Shown here one piece after another: positions 1 to 8,418 of a stretch of DNA of 64,000 nt. The position numbers were made by a program, and so were the translations under genes. The notes beneath the pieces were generated by a model, which made no database searches, was not told where the DNA came from, and was given only the letters and a program-made list of their open reading frames with translations. Within the stretch, counting starts at the first letter, position 1. The number at the start of each line of letters is the position of its first letter. Source of the stretch: Streptomyces sp. NBC_00178 (lineage in GTDB: Bacteria; Actinomycetota; Actinomycetes; Streptomycetales; Streptomycetaceae); NCBI RefSeq assembly GCF_036206005.1, contig NZ_CP108143.1, positions 3,734,001 to 3,798,000 on the forward strand, in the 5' to 3' direction.

Positions 1-110
1 TCGGCGATGTCCGCGTTGCGGTCGTAACCGATGACGGTGTGGCCTGCGCGGCGGATGCGCTCGCGCATGTTGCCGCCCATCTTGCCGAGGCCGACGAGAC
101 CGAGCTCCAT
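1..110 (-). CDS. gnd: 6-phosphogluconate dehydrogenase, N-terminal fragment (runs off the window)
   Basis: Only the first 36 codons are inside the window; the gene reads leftwards off the edge. The product begins MELGLVGLGKMGGNM, the dinucleotide-binding beta-alpha-beta start (GLVGLGKMG) typical of decarboxylating 6-phosphogluconate dehydrogenases, the NADP-linked third enzyme of the oxidative pentose phosphate pathway. An AAGGA-type ribosome site lies a few bases upstream of the ATG. Its place just downstream of dnaN on the same strand agrees with the known Streptomyces order dnaA-dnaN-gnd-recF. The identity rests on this short stretch plus context. Confidence 0.85.
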   Translation of the reverse strand, partial: MELGLVGLGKMGGNMRERIRRAGHTVIGYDRNADIA

Positions 111-255
111 CAGAGATTCCTTAAGCGTTGTGCCGATTCGTACCCGGGTCCGAGCCTACGCCCGCCCCGGACGGCACGGCGGGGGGCGGCGGGGTGGGCA
201 CGCTCGGCGCTGAGCCTGCCCACCGGAAGCCGCGGTCAGGGGAACGGTGCCCGGA

Positions 256-1386
256 TCAGCCGGAGAGGCGGACGGGCATGATCAGGTACTTGTAGGCCTC
301 GTCGGCCTCGGCGTCCACGGCGGGGCGGCCGCTCAGGAGCGCGGGCTTCGTCGACGTCGTGAAGGAGAGCTGGGCCACCGGGGAGTCGATGGCGCTCAGT
401 CCGTCCAGCAGGAAGGTCGGGTTGAAGGCGATCGAGATGTCGTCCCCCTCGAGCACCGCGTCGACCCTCTCCACAGCCTGTGCGTCGTCGCTGGAGCCCG
501 CTTCGAGGATCAGGACGCCCTGCTCGAAGCTGAGACGCACCGGGGTGTTCCGCTCTGCGACGAGGGCCACACGCTTGACGGCCTCGACGAACGGCGCGGT
601 CTCGATGACCGCGACCGAGTTGAACTCGGTGGGGAAGAGCGTCCGGTACTTCGGCAGGTCGCCTTCGAGCAGACGGGTGGTCGTACGCCGGCCCGCGCCC
701 TCGAAACCGATCAGGCCCTCGCCGGCGCCCGAGCCCGACAGCGCCAGGGTGACCGTGTCCCCGCTGGTCAGTGCCTTGGCGGTGTCCAGGAGCGTCTTGG
801 CGGGCACCAGAGCCACGGCCGAGGCGTCCGGGTTCTCGGGCTTCCAGAGGAACTCGCGGACCGCGAAGCGGTAGCGGTCGGTCGACGCGAGGGTGACGGT
901 GTCGCCCTCGATCTCGATCCGTACGCCGGTCAGCACGGGCAGGGTGTCGTCGCGGCCCGCCGCGATCGCGACCTGGGCGGCGGCGGAGGCGAAGACCTCA
1001 CCCGGGACGGTCCCCGTGGCGGTCGGCATCTGCGGAAGGGCGGGGTACTCCTCCACAGGCAGTGTGTGGAGTGTGAATCGCGAGGAGCCGCAGACGACCG
1101 TCGCCCGCACTCCGTCGGTGGAGATCTCGACGGGGCGGTTCGGCAGGGCGCGGCAGATGTCGGCGAGCAGCCGGCCGGAGACGAGGACCGTGCCGTCGTC
1201 CTCGATCTCCGCGTCCACGGAGACCTTCGCCGAGACCTCGTAGTCGAAGCTGGAGAAGCTGAGGGCACCGTCCTCGGCCTTCAGGAGAAGGCCCGCGAGA
1301 ACGGGAGCCGGAGGCCGGGCCGGGAGGCTGCGGGCCACCCAGGCCACTGCCTCCGCGAGTACATCGCGCTCCACCCGGATCTTCAC
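256..1386 (-). CDS. dnaN: DNA polymerase III sliding clamp (beta subunit)
   Basis: Encodes 376 residues from a GTG start (KIRVERDVLAEAV...) with an AGGAGG ribosome site about 8 bases upstream (1395-1400). The clamp is a ring-forming homodimer that tethers the replicative polymerase to DNA. The length and the C-terminal YKYLIMPVRLSG, which forms part of the binding pocket for clamp-loader and polymerase peptides, match the family. An in-frame extension to 1533 is possible but has no comparable ribosome site and reads as low-complexity leader, so I start at 1386. It lies across oriC from dnaA on the same strand, the standard actinobacterial layout. Confidence 0.97.
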   Translation of the reverse strand: MKIRVERDVLAEAVAWVARSLPARPPAPVLAGLLLKAEDGALSFSSFDYEVSAKVSVDAEIEDDGTVLVSGRLLADICRALPNRPVEISTDGVRATVVCGSSRFTLHTLPVEEYPALPQMPTATGTVPGEVFASAAAQVAIAAGRDDTLPVLTGVRIEIEGDTVTLASTDRYRFAVREFLWKPENPDASAVALVPAKTLLDTAKALTSGDTVTLALSGSGAGEGLIGFEGAGRRTTTRLLEGDLPKYRTLFPTEFNSVAVIETAPFVEAVKRVALVAERNTPVRLSFEQGVLILEAGSSDDAQAVERVDAVLEGDDISIAFNPTFLLDGLSAIDSPVAQLSFTTSTKPALLSGRPAVDAEADEAYKYLIMPVRLSG

Positions 1387-2282
1387 CGGAACCGCCTCCT
1401 GCTGTTGCTCGCTCGCCCTGCTGGCCTTCGTCGTCTGACCGGGGCTCCCCGCCGATGGGCTGGGGAGGCCGCCGGGGTCCAGTCTGACGTACGGCGCCGA
1501 CAGCCGTTGCTGCTCGGGGTCAAGTCGCACCAAGAGGTTCGCCGCGCTCGTCGCTCGAGTTGTGCACAGGTCCCACTTCGAAGCTGATTCCTGGCTAACT
1601 CTGAGTGGTAGTAGTAGTAGGTCCTGTGGAAACCGTGGATAACGTCATTTGCGCAGGTCAGCCTCGGTTTTTTGTCCACCGACCCTGTGGGTGGCACCGG
1701 TGGACAACCGGGCACTTCTGTGGACACACGAAAGTTCTGCACACCCGATGCACAGGGCGGGGTGACTTCTCCCCAGGGCCGTCCCCAGGTTTACCCCCGT
1801 TCCCCACAGCCGAACCTCGGGCCCTGGTGTGACGCCTTTCACTCTTGGCAGTGAAGGCGGGTGTCGGGTTGCCGAACAGTGGACAGGCGTGTGGAGAAGC
1901 TGGGGACAAGAGCGACTGGCCTGTGGGGTGTCGGTGGACAACTGAAGCGAGGCCCTGTGGACGAAAAATCTGTCCACAGGCTGTGGATCATCGTTGACCA
2001 CAATTCCCCAGGCACTTGACCTGGCCTGATGGAGTATCGACAGCCGGGCCTGTGGACGCAATATGGACAACTTCGCAGTCCCCAGGCTGTGGACGCCAGA
2101 AACCCAGATCATCTGTGGAGAAGCGCCCTGCGCAGGCCCGTATTCGAACACTCCGCGCCGTTGTCGTCGGCTGGGGCGCGGACAGGAGGGGGTCCGGTGA
2201 GCCCTCCAGACGGTCACGGCGGCCTCTCGCGCCGCCCCGGAGGACCGGTTCCGTGCGCGTCTCGACGGCTCCTGACGAAGAA
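1387..2282. other. oriC: Chromosomal replication origin oriC
   Basis: The dnaN-dnaA interval has no convincing gene and is full of 9-bp DnaA boxes in both orientations, relatives of the Streptomyces consensus TTGTCCACA. Sites include 1560-1568, 1625-1633, 1635-1643, 1672-1680, 1699-1707, 1719-1727, 1890-1898, 1901-1909, 1933-1941, 1956-1964, 1970-1978, 1982-1990, 1994-2002, 2051-2059, 2062-2070, 2088-2096 and 2114-2122. About 17-20 boxes in this interval is what is known for streptomycete origins. Many carry one mismatch, as expected for weak sites filled cooperatively by DnaA. The boxes thin out after about 2125. A small imperfect hairpin lies near 1835-1860. Confidence 0.95.
1609..1643 (+). 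other. Likely origin unwinding element: DnaA-trio repeat plus two DnaA boxes
   Basis: Four TAG trinucleotides in a row occupy 1609-1620. They are followed by GTCC (1621-1624), a DnaA box TGTGGAAAC (1625-1633) and, after one base, a second box CGTGGATAA (1635-1643). Read 3' to 5' from the boxes this gives box, GC-rich spacer, then GAT repeats, which is the order of the bacterial basal unwinding system described in Bacillus subtilis, where DnaA extends from double-stranded boxes onto the trio strand. The assignment is by pattern only. Confidence 0.6.
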
Positions 2283-2324
2283 GAGGGCGCCTCCCGAGAC
2301 CTGGAGGTCTCGGGAGGCGCCCTC
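2283..2324 (-). terminator. Transcription terminator hairpin of dnaA
   Basis: A perfect 20-base inverted repeat (GAGGGCGCCTCCCGAGACCT at 2283-2302 with its complement at 2305-2324) lies 39 bases past the dnaA stop. There is no long T run, as is common in streptomycetes. It probably ends dnaA transcription before the origin. Confidence 0.8.
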
Positions 2325-2362
2325 GGGCGCGCTGCTGTGGGGCCCTGCCGCCGGCCCCTGCC

Positions 2363-4147
2363 CTAGCCGTTCTTGATGCGGTTGGTGAGCTCGGTGACCT
2401 GGTTGTAGATGGAACGCCGCTCCGCCATGAGCGCGCGGATCTTCCGGTCGGCGTGCATGACCGTGGTGTGGTCCCGCCCGCCGAACTGGGCTCCGATCTT
2501 CGGCAGGGAGAGATCCGTCAGCTCACGGCAGAGGTACATCGCGATCTGCCGTGCCGTCACCAGCACGCGGCTGCGCGAGGATCCGCAGAGGTCCTCCACC
2601 GTCAGCCCGAAGTAGTCCGCGGTCGCCGCCATGATGGCCGGGGCGGTGATCTCGGGAGCCGTGTCCTCGCCGCCCGGGATCAGGTCCTTGAGCACGATCT
2701 CGGTCAGGCCGAGGTCCACCGGCTGCCTGTTGAGGCTCGCGAACGCGGTCACGCGGATGAGCGCGCCCTCGAGCTCGCGGATGTTCCGCGAGATGCGGGA
2801 CGCGATGAACTCCAGTACCTCCGGCGGTGCGTTGAGCTGCTCCTGCACCGCCTTCTTGCGGAGGATCGCGATGCGCGTCTCGAGCTCGGGCGGCTGGACG
2901 TCCGTCGTCAGCCCCCACTCGAACCTGTTGCGCAGACGGTCCTCCAGGGTCACGAGCTGCTTGGGCGGCCGGTCCGAGGACAGCACGATCTGCTTGTTGG
3001 CGTTGTGGAGCGTGTTGAAGGTGTGGAAGAACTCCTCCTGCGTCGACTCCTTGCTCGCGAGGAACTGGATGTCGTCGACCAGGAGGATGTCCACGTCCCG
3101 GTAGCGCTTGCGGAAGGTGTCGCCCTTGCCGTCGCGGATCGAGTTGATGAACTCGTTGGTGAACTCCTCGGAGCTCACGTACCGCACCCGGGTACCCGGG
3201 TAGAGGCTGCGCGCGTAGTGCCCGATGGCATGCAGCAGGTGCGTCTTGCCGAGTCCCGACTCCCCGTAGATGAAGAGGGGGTTGTACGCCTTCGCGGGTG
3301 CCTCCGCCACGGCGACGGCCGCGGCGTGCGCGAACCGGTTGGACGCGCCGATGACGAAGGTGTCGAAGAGGTACTTCGGGTTCAGCCTCGCGTGCGGCTC
3401 GTTCGTGCCGGGCGGCGGGGTGGACGGTGCGCCCATCGGACCGCCCCCGGCCCGGCCCGTGCCCGGCCCGCCCTGGCGGTGCTGCGGCTGCTGGTCCTGC
3501 AGATCGCGGCGGTCGCGGTCGTCCCGCTGCTGGTCGTATCCCTGGTGTTCGGGAGGCTGCGGACGGTAGTCGTGCTGGGGCTGCTGGGGGCGCGGGCTCG
3601 CGTAGGGGTCGCGCTCCTGGTAGCCACCGTGCCGGGGCTGCCAGGCGAGGTCCTCCTGGGCGCGGGGCCAGGCACCGGGCTCGGGACGGTGCTGCTGGTA
3701 GTCCGGGTACGCGGGGCGGGCCGTCGGCATCCCGTCGTCCGAGGACCTGGAGCCGTAGCCGTCGTAGCCGTCGTAGCCCTCGTTGCGCGACGGCTCGTCG
3801 CGCGGGGGCCCCTGGTAGCGGTGGGGCTGGTGCGACGGGTGTATGGGGGGTGCGGGCGGCGCCGGCGGCTCGCCGGCGGAGTCGTCGACGGTGATCGCGA
3901 TCCTGATCGGCCGCCCGCACTCACGCGTCAGCGTCTCGCTGATCAGTGGGGCGAGCCTGGTTTCGAGGACGCGTTTGCCCCACTCGTTGGGCACGGCGAG
4001 CAGCGCGGTGTCGGCGACGAGCGCCAGGGGCTGGCAGCGCTCGATCCACTGCTTGTCCTTCGGTTCGATGGCCTGCTGGCCCTCCCCGAGGAGTTGTTCC
4101 AGCACTCGTGGCCACACTGCGGCAAGATCGGCAGGTACGTCAGCCAC
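2363..4147 (-). CDS. dnaA: Chromosomal replication initiator DnaA
   Basis: 594 residues from a GTG start ([20 protein letters not shown]). Domain I (about 1-90) is followed by a long charged, Pro/Gln/Arg-rich linker (about 95-255), the enlarged domain II typical of Streptomyces. Domain III is the AAA+ ATPase with Walker [10 protein letters not shown] near residue 295 and Walker B LLVDDIQF. Domain IV has the DnaA-box-binding signature [15 protein letters not shown] near 556-570. DnaA binds the boxes at oriC and opens the duplex. The linker seems somewhat shorter than in S. coelicolor, whose protein is about 656 residues (from memory). An upstream in-frame ATG at 4255 is rejected because the family N-terminus begins at VADVPADL. 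A DnaA box in the leader suggests autoregulation. Confidence 0.97.
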   Translation of the reverse strand: MADVPADLAAVWPRVLEQLLGEGQQAIEPKDKQWIERCQPLALVADTALLAVPNEWGKRVLETRLAPLISETLTRECGRPIRIAITVDDSAGEPPAPPAPPIHPSHQPHRYQGPPRDEPSRNEGYDGYDGYGSRSSDDGMPTARPAYPDYQQHRPEPGAWPRAQEDLAWQPRHGGYQERDPYASPRPQQPQHDYRPQPPEHQGYDQQRDDRDRRDLQDQQPQHRQGGPGTGRAGGGPMGAPSTPPPGTNEPHARLNPKYLFDTFVIGASNRFAHAAAVAVAEAPAKAYNPLFIYGESGLGKTHLLHAIGHYARSLYPGTRVRYVSSEEFTNEFINSIRDGKGDTFRKRYRDVDILLVDDIQFLASKESTQEEFFHTFNTLHNANKQIVLSSDRPPKQLVTLEDRLRNRFEWGLTTDVQPPELETRIAILRKKAVQEQLNAPPEVLEFIASRISRNIRELEGALIRVTAFASLNRQPVDLGLTEIVLKDLIPGGEDTAPEITAPAIMAATADYFGLTVEDLCGSSRSRVLVTARQIAMYLCRELTDLSLPKIGAQFGGRDHTTVMHADRKIRALMAERRSIYNQVTELTNRIKNG

Positions 4148-4527
4148 AAGGCACGCTCTCTCGCATGTCCCACGAATGTGTGCTTCTCGGGACGGGATGG
4201 GTCGGGTCGGGTGAGGCCCGGCAGGGAGGAAGGAAAAGAACCGGAGTTCAGCCACGGTAGTCAGGGCGACCCGCGCGGTTCAAGTTGTTGTCCACAGGCT
4301 GTGTACAGCATGGGGTGTGACGGAGCCGGTTTGACCGGATGGCGCAGCCGCGCGTACCGTGACCAGGTCGAGTTGTCGATGGCTGCTGCCGCCTGCCTCC
4401 GATGGGCAAAGATCACGATCTGTGATTGTGAAGCGGTGCACTAAGGCGTTTACGCGAGTTCCTCGTGGGCGCACGGTGACAGCCAGGCGATGTCCCGCCA
4501 ATACACGATCATTTCTGGAGCCCCCGA
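4148..4527. promoter_or_regulatory. Divergent dnaA / rpmH promoter region
   Basis: This 380-base gap between the divergent dnaA and rpmH starts has no convincing gene. It holds a perfect DnaA box (4288-4296) roughly midway. A TGGAG ribosome site at 4516-4520 precedes rpmH. Promoters for both directions must lie here; I do not assign exact -35/-10 hexamers. Confidence 0.7.
4288..4296 (+). promoter_or_regulatory. DnaA box in the dnaA/rpmH promoter region
   Basis: Exact TTGTCCACA, the Streptomyces consensus DnaA box, lies 141 bases upstream of the dnaA start. A GTGTACAG element follows closely. DnaA boxes in dnaA promoters are known to mediate autorepression; that role is inferred here. Confidence 0.75.
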
Positions 4528-4665
4528 GTGAGCAAGCGCACCTTCCAGCCGAACAACCGTCGTCGCGCCAAGACCCACGGCTTCCGGCTGCGTATGCGTA
4601 CCCGTGCCGGCCGCGCGATTCTCGCGAACCGCCGTGGCAAGGGCCGCAGCAGCCTGTCGGCCTGA
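4528..4665 (+). CDS. rpmH: 50S ribosomal protein L34
   Basis: 45 residues, [18 protein letters not shown] followed by [11 protein letters not shown], the complete and highly conserved L34 sequence of the large ribosomal subunit. The GTG start is preceded by TGGAG at 4516-4520. It is the first gene of the rpmH-rnpA-yidD-yidC-jag cluster, transcribed divergently from dnaA. The protein is Arg/Lys-rich as expected for an rRNA-binding protein. The gene is short enough to be missed by length-based ORF calling. Confidence 0.98.
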
Positions 4666-4684
4666 TCGCTTACAGGTCCATGAC

Positions 4685-5056
4685 GTGCTGCCTTCCGAGA
4701 ATCGGCTGAGGCGGCGCGAGGACTTCGCGACCGCGGTACGACGAGGGCGTAGGGCAGGACGCCCGCTCCTCGTCGTCCATCTAAGCAGCGGTGTAACGGA
4801 CCCGCACGTGACTGGGGAGAGTGCTCCTCCGCCGCGTGCGGGTTTCGTTGTCAGCAAGGCGGTGGGCGGAGCCGTCGTCCGCACCGCGGTGAAGCGCAGA
4901 CTTCGCCACCTGGTGCGCGATCGGCTGGCTCAGCTGCCCCCCGGTAGCCTTGTTGTCGTACGAGCGTTGCCCGGATCGGGTGACGCCGATCATGCACAGC
5001 TGGCCCGAGACCTGGATGCCGCCCTCCGGCGGTTGCTGGGAGGGGGCGCGCGATGA
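4685..5056 (+). CDS. rnpA: Ribonuclease P protein component
   Basis: 123 residues from a GTG start ([20 protein letters not shown]). It is the protein cofactor of RNase P, which matures the 5' ends of tRNAs together with the M1-type RNA (not in this window). The basic RNA-binding helix is seen as [15 protein letters not shown], the actinobacterial form of the RNR motif. It starts 19 bases after rpmH, and its stop overlaps the yidD start (ATGA at 5053-5056), implying coupled translation. Upstream in-frame starts overlap rpmH and are rejected. Confidence 0.96.
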   Translation: MLPSENRLRRREDFATAVRRGRRAGRPLLVVHLSSGVTDPHVTGESAPPPRAGFVVSKAVGGAVVRTAVKRRLRHLVRDRLAQLPPGSLVVVRALPGSGDADHAQLARDLDAALRRLLGGGAR

Positions 5057-5409
5057 AGTACCCGCTGCTGGCTCTCATCAAGCTGTACCAGTGGACGATC
5101 AGCCCGCTCCTCGGGCCCGTCTGCCGGTACTACCCGTCGTGTTCCCACTATGGATATACGGCGATCGACCGGCACGGAGCGATCAAGGGAACAGCGCTGA
5201 CCGCATGGCGCATCCTGCGTTGCAACCCGTGGTCACCCGGTGGCGTGGATTACGTACCGCCACGCAGACGTCCGCGGTGGCACGAACTGCTGCGCAGCTC
5301 TTTGCGCGGCAAGGGCGGGGACTCAGCCGCCGAAGTGCCTTCCGGGGGGTCGGTCTCCGAACCCCCGAGCCCGGCCAAAGAGACCTCGTCCAAAGCTCAA
5401 GGAGCCTGA
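5053..5409 (+). CDS. yidD: Membrane protein insertion efficiency factor YidD
   Basis: 118 residues. The core (about 1-75) has the YidD signature: an N-terminal amphipathic/hydrophobic helix, then [18 protein letters not shown] with its conserved cysteines, then [15 protein letters not shown]. The family helps YidC insert membrane proteins. The C-terminal 40 residues are a basic, then Ser/Pro-rich extension of the sort seen in actinobacteria. It overlaps rnpA by four bases and ends 3 bases before yidC, so the three are probably co-transcribed and their translation coupled. Confidence 0.95.
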   Translation: MKYPLLALIKLYQWTISPLLGPVCRYYPSCSHYGYTAIDRHGAIKGTALTAWRILRCNPWSPGGVDYVPPRRRPRWHELLRSSLRGKGGDSAAEVPSGGSVSEPPSPAKETSSKAQGA

Positions 5410-5412
5410 TTA

Positions 5413-6681
5413 GTGGACACGATTGCCAGTCTGTTCAGCTTTATCACCACGCCTGTCTCGTGGGTCATCGTCCAGTTCCACAAGCTGTACGGAGCGATCT
5501 TCGGGGACGACACGGGATGGGCCTGGGGCCTGTCCATCGTGTCCCTCGTGATCCTGATCCGGATCTGCCTGATCCCGCTTTTCGTGAAGCAGATCAAGTC
5601 GACCCGGAACATGCAGGTGCTCCAGCCGAAGATGAAGGCGATCCAGGAGCGCTACAAGAACGACAAGCAGCGTCAGTCCGAAGAGATGATGAAGCTGTAC
5701 AAGGAGACGGGTACCAACCCGCTCTCCTCGTGTCTTCCCATCCTGGCGCAGTCCCCGTTCTTCTTCGCCCTGTACCACGTGCTCTCGGCCATCGCCTCGG
5801 GCAAGACGATCGGTGTCATCGACCAGCCGCTCCTGGACAGTGCGCGTAAGGCGCACATCTTCGGTGCTCCGCTGGCGGCCAAGTTCCTGGACAGCGAGGA
5901 GAAGGTGCAGGCGCTCGGCGCCTCCCTGCTGGACGTGCGCGTCGTCACCGCGATCATGATCGTGATGATGTCCGCGTCGCAGTTCTTCACGCAGCGCCAG
6001 CTGATGACGAAGAACGTCGACCTCACCGTGAAGACGCCGTACATGCAGCAGCAGAAGATGCTGATGTACATCTTCCCCGTGATCTTCGCCGTCACCGGCA
6101 TCAACTTCCCCGTCGGTGTCCTCGTGTACTGGCTGACCACGAACGTCTGGACCATGGGGCAGCAGATGTACGTGATCAACCGGAACCCCACTCCGGGCAG
6201 CAAGGCGCAGGACGCGTACCTGGGCAGGGTGCTGAAGAGCGTGACGGCGCACGGCGACGTGCGGGGCAGGACGCGGCGCAACACCGTCAAGGCCATCGTC
6301 GCCAAGGGCCCCGACCGCAACGACATCGAGCGCAAGTTCATCACCGGCCTCGGGAAGCTGGGTCTCGCGGCCCAGGAGGACGGCACGGTCGCGAAGAGCG
6401 AGGCTGCGGTACTCGAGGCCGAGGGCGGTACTCCGGCCAAGCGGCAGCAGCCCAAGCGTCAGACGAAGGCCAAGCGCCACACTGCCGCCTCGCACCCCGG
6501 CGCGGCGAAGGACTCCGACTCCGGCGGCTCGGAACCCAAGACCTCGCTGGAGAAGCAGGACGCACCGCAGGAAGACAAGCCGAAGTCGACGGGCAAGCCC
6601 GCCGCGTCCGGCTCCTCACGCCAAGCCAAGTCCGGACAGCGCAAGGGCCCGCAGCGGCCCAAGCACCCGTCCAAGAAGTAA
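5413..6681 (+). CDS. yidC: Membrane protein insertase YidC/Oxa1
   Basis: 422 residues from a GTG start ([19 protein letters not shown]). It is the YidC/Oxa1/Alb3 insertase that places proteins in the cytoplasmic membrane alone or with SecYEG. Hydrophobic segments are visible near 10-30, 35-60, 110-130, 180-200 and 215-250; the region [19 protein letters not shown] is the conserved cytoplasmic loop. The long Lys/Ser/Pro-rich hydrophilic C-terminal tail (about 330-422) is typical of Gram-positive YidC and may contact the ribosome. It sits between yidD and the R3H-domain gene. Confidence 0.96.
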   Translation: MDTIASLFSFITTPVSWVIVQFHKLYGAIFGDDTGWAWGLSIVSLVILIRICLIPLFVKQIKSTRNMQVLQPKMKAIQERYKNDKQRQSEEMMKLYKETGTNPLSSCLPILAQSPFFFALYHVLSAIASGKTIGVIDQPLLDSARKAHIFGAPLAAKFLDSEEKVQALGASLLDVRVVTAIMIVMMSASQFFTQRQLMTKNVDLTVKTPYMQQQKMLMYIFPVIFAVTGINFPVGVLVYWLTTNVWTMGQQMYVINRNPTPGSKAQDAYLGRVLKSVTAHGDVRGRTRRNTVKAIVAKGPDRNDIERKFITGLGKLGLAAQEDGTVAKSEAAVLEAEGGTPAKRQQPKRQTKAKRHTAASHPGAAKDSDSGGSEPKTSLEKQDAPQEDKPKSTGKPAASGSSRQAKSGQRKGPQRPKHPSKK

Positions 6682-6695
6682 GAAGGAGTCCATCC

Positions 6696-7205
6696 GTGAC
6701 GGAAGGCACCACCACCACGGCCGCTGAGGGCAGCGACGCTCTGACCCGCCTCGAGCAGGAGGGCGAGATCGCGGCCGACTACCTCGAAGGCCTGCTCGAC
6801 ATCGCCGACCTGGACGGCGACATCGACATGGATGTGGAGGCGGACCGGGCCGCGGTCTCGATCATCAGCGACTCGGCGCGTGACCTGCAGAAGCTCGTGG
6901 GCCGCGACGGTGAGGTGCTTGAGGCGCTCCAGGAGCTGACGCGTCTGGCCGTTCACCGCGAGACCGGTGACCGCAGCCGCCTGATGCTGGACATCGCCGG
7001 CTTCCGGGCACAGAAGCGTGAGGTTCTCGCCGCGCTCGGAGCCAAGGCCGCGGACGAGGTCAAGAGCTCCGGCGAGCCGGTGAAGCTCGATCCCATGACG
7101 CCCTTCGAGCGCAAGGTCGTGCATGACGCGATCGCCGCGGCGGGTCTGCGGAGCGAATCCGAGGGCGAGGAGCCGCAGCGCTTCGTCGTCGTCCTTCCGG
7201 CCTGA
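6696..7205 (+). CDS. jag: RNA-binding Jag/KhpB-type protein with KH and R3H domains
   Basis: 169 residues from a GTG start 14 bases after yidC, with AAGGAG just upstream. The N-terminal third is acidic. A KH-like fold covers about 40-105 (VGRDGEVLEALQELTRLAVH), and the C-terminal R3H domain covers about 110-169 (MTPFERKVVHDAIAAAGL), a single-stranded nucleic-acid-binding module. KhpB proteins regulate mRNA and cell-wall elongation in other Gram-positives; the function here is inferred from the family. The gene ends the rpmH-to-jag cluster before a terminator-like hairpin. Confidence 0.9.
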   Translation: MTEGTTTTAAEGSDALTRLEQEGEIAADYLEGLLDIADLDGDIDMDVEADRAAVSIISDSARDLQKLVGRDGEVLEALQELTRLAVHRETGDRSRLMLDIAGFRAQKREVLAALGAKAADEVKSSGEPVKLDPMTPFERKVVHDAIAAAGLRSESEGEEPQRFVVVLPA

Positions 7206-7221
7206 CCGGATCCTTGTTGTG

Positions 7222-7251
7222 TCGGCCCCGTCTGTTCGCAGGCGGGGCCGA
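7222..7251 (+). terminator. Terminator hairpin after the rpmH-jag cluster
   Basis: TCGGCCCCG at 7222-7230 pairs with CGGGGCCGA at 7243-7251 around a 12-base loop and is followed by TCTTTGT. It lies 17 bases past the jag stop and separates that cluster from rsmG. Confidence 0.65.
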
Positions 7252-7396
7252 TCTTTGTCAGCCTGATAGTCAGCCACCCAGGGTGGGGCGGGGACGTCGT
7301 TCGGATCCGGTCGCACAGGTGCGCGGCCGGGTGGGCACATTGCTTGGCATGATCTGAGTGAGAACCCGATGAGTGCGGTACGGAAGGACGGTCCCC

Positions 7397-8113
7397 GTGA
7401 CAGAGGAAGCAGAGCTCCCTCAGGCGCCCGAAGAGGCGCAAGCGGTATTCGGAGAGTTCTTCCCAGAGGCTGTCCGGTACGCGGAGCTTCTCGCTGACGC
7501 GGGCGTCAAGCGAGGCCTGATCGGCCCTCGTGAGGTTCCCCGCCTGTGGGAGCGGCACCTTCTGAACTGTGCGGTGCTGTCCGAGGTGGTGCCCGAGGGC
7601 GTCACGGTCTGCGACGTGGGGTCGGGGGCCGGGCTTCCCGGCATTCCGCTGGCTCTCGTGCGCCCGGATCTGAAGATCACGCTGCTGGAGCCGCTGCTGC
7701 GCCGCACGAACTTCCTCCAGGAGGCCGTCGAACTGCTCGGCCTGGACCACGTGACGGTCGTGCGTGGCCGCGCGGAGGAGGTACTGGGGACCCTCCAGCC
7801 GGTGCACGTCGTGACAGCCCGCGCGGTCGCCCCCCTCGATCGGCTCGCGGGGTGGGGTGTTCCTCTGCTCCGCCCGTACGGAGAGATGCTGGCGCTCAAG
7901 GGCGGTGCCGCCGAGGAGGAGATCCAGGGCGCACGCGCCGCTCTGAGCAAGCTCGGCGTGGTGGAGACCGAGGTGCTGCACGTCGGTGAGGGCCTGGTCG
8001 ATCCGACGTCCACGGTGGTGCGCGTGGTGGTCGGGGAGAGTCCGGGGGGTGTGAGGTTCGCCGCAAAGCGAGCCAAGGCGGCGCGGGTCAGCCGTACGCG
8101 CCGGCGTCGCTGA
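7397..8113 (+). CDS. rsmG: 16S rRNA (guanine-N7) methyltransferase RsmG (GidB)
   Basis: 238 residues from a GTG start with GGAAGGA about 8 bases upstream (7382-7388). RsmG uses S-adenosylmethionine to methylate G527 (E. coli numbering) of 16S rRNA; its loss gives low-level streptomycin resistance in streptomycetes (family knowledge). The SAM-binding motif I is clear: [17 protein letters not shown] near residue 72, followed by [13 protein letters not shown]. The tail is basic (RVSRTRRRR). A start 24 bases earlier (7373) is possible but poorly placed relative to the ribosome site. The position between jag and parA is conserved. Confidence 0.95.
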   Translation: MTEEAELPQAPEEAQAVFGEFFPEAVRYAELLADAGVKRGLIGPREVPRLWERHLLNCAVLSEVVPEGVTVCDVGSGAGLPGIPLALVRPDLKITLLEPLLRRTNFLQEAVELLGLDHVTVVRGRAEEVLGTLQPVHVVTARAVAPLDRLAGWGVPLLRPYGEMLALKGGAAEEEIQGARAALSKLGVVETEVLHVGEGLVDPTSTVVRVVVGESPGGVRFAAKRAKAARVSRTRRRR

Positions 8114-8258
8114 GAAACGTCTTGAGGGGGTGCGGGACAGCGACCCCTGACCCTTTTTGCTGTTTTATGTTCTGCTTCGTGTCGATGCTCCATGCAAGCA
8201 GCGATCTGTGAGGGCTGCGGAGTGTCGGGGGCGTGCCGTTGGGCTGCGCAGGCATCGT

Positions 8259-8272
8259 GTTTCACGTGAAAC
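8259..8272. other. parS: parS site (exact)
   Basis: Exact GTTTCACGTGAAAC, the 14-bp ParB-binding centromere site of Streptomyces, in the rsmG-parA interval. Binding by ParB here could also influence parAB expression. Confidence 0.92.
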
Positions 8273-8355
8273 GTCGCTCTCTGCTGCAGGGGATCATCGG
8301 CCGCGGTCGTGCGGCTGCCACGCCACGCGGCCGCGTCCCCGTACGGGTCGCCAAG

Positions 8356-8382
8356 TTGTCCACAGAACCGGATTCATCCACA
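8356..8382 (+). promoter_or_regulatory. Pair of DnaA boxes upstream of parA
   Basis: An exact consensus DnaA box TTGTCCACA at 8356-8364 is followed, nine bases on, by TCATCCACA at 8374-8382 (one mismatch from TTATCCACA), in the same orientation. They lie 37-63 bases before the chosen parA start, in a probable leader or promoter region. Confidence 0.65.
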
Positions 8383-8418
8383 GAACAGTCGGCCTCGCTG
8401 GTTCACGACCCCGAAAGC

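Noticed and set aside
247..1587. Long open frame opposite dnaN
   Set aside because: It mirrors the high-GC third positions of dnaN on the other strand; the translation is low-complexity, rich in Arg/Gly, with no ribosome site or family look.
1835..1860. Small hairpin inside oriC (GCCTTTCACT ... AGTGAAGGC)
   Set aside because: Imperfect by one base and not clearly linked to DnaA boxes; kept only as a note in the origin entry.
2453..4444. 663-codon frame opposite dnaA
   Set aside because: Antisense shadow of dnaA; composition is repetitive Arg/Val/Leu and it overlaps a gene of certain identity.
8233..8418. Extended parA N-terminus from an ATG at 8233
   Set aside because: It would place a parS and two DnaA boxes in coding sequence and has no ribosome site as good as that of the TTG at 8467.
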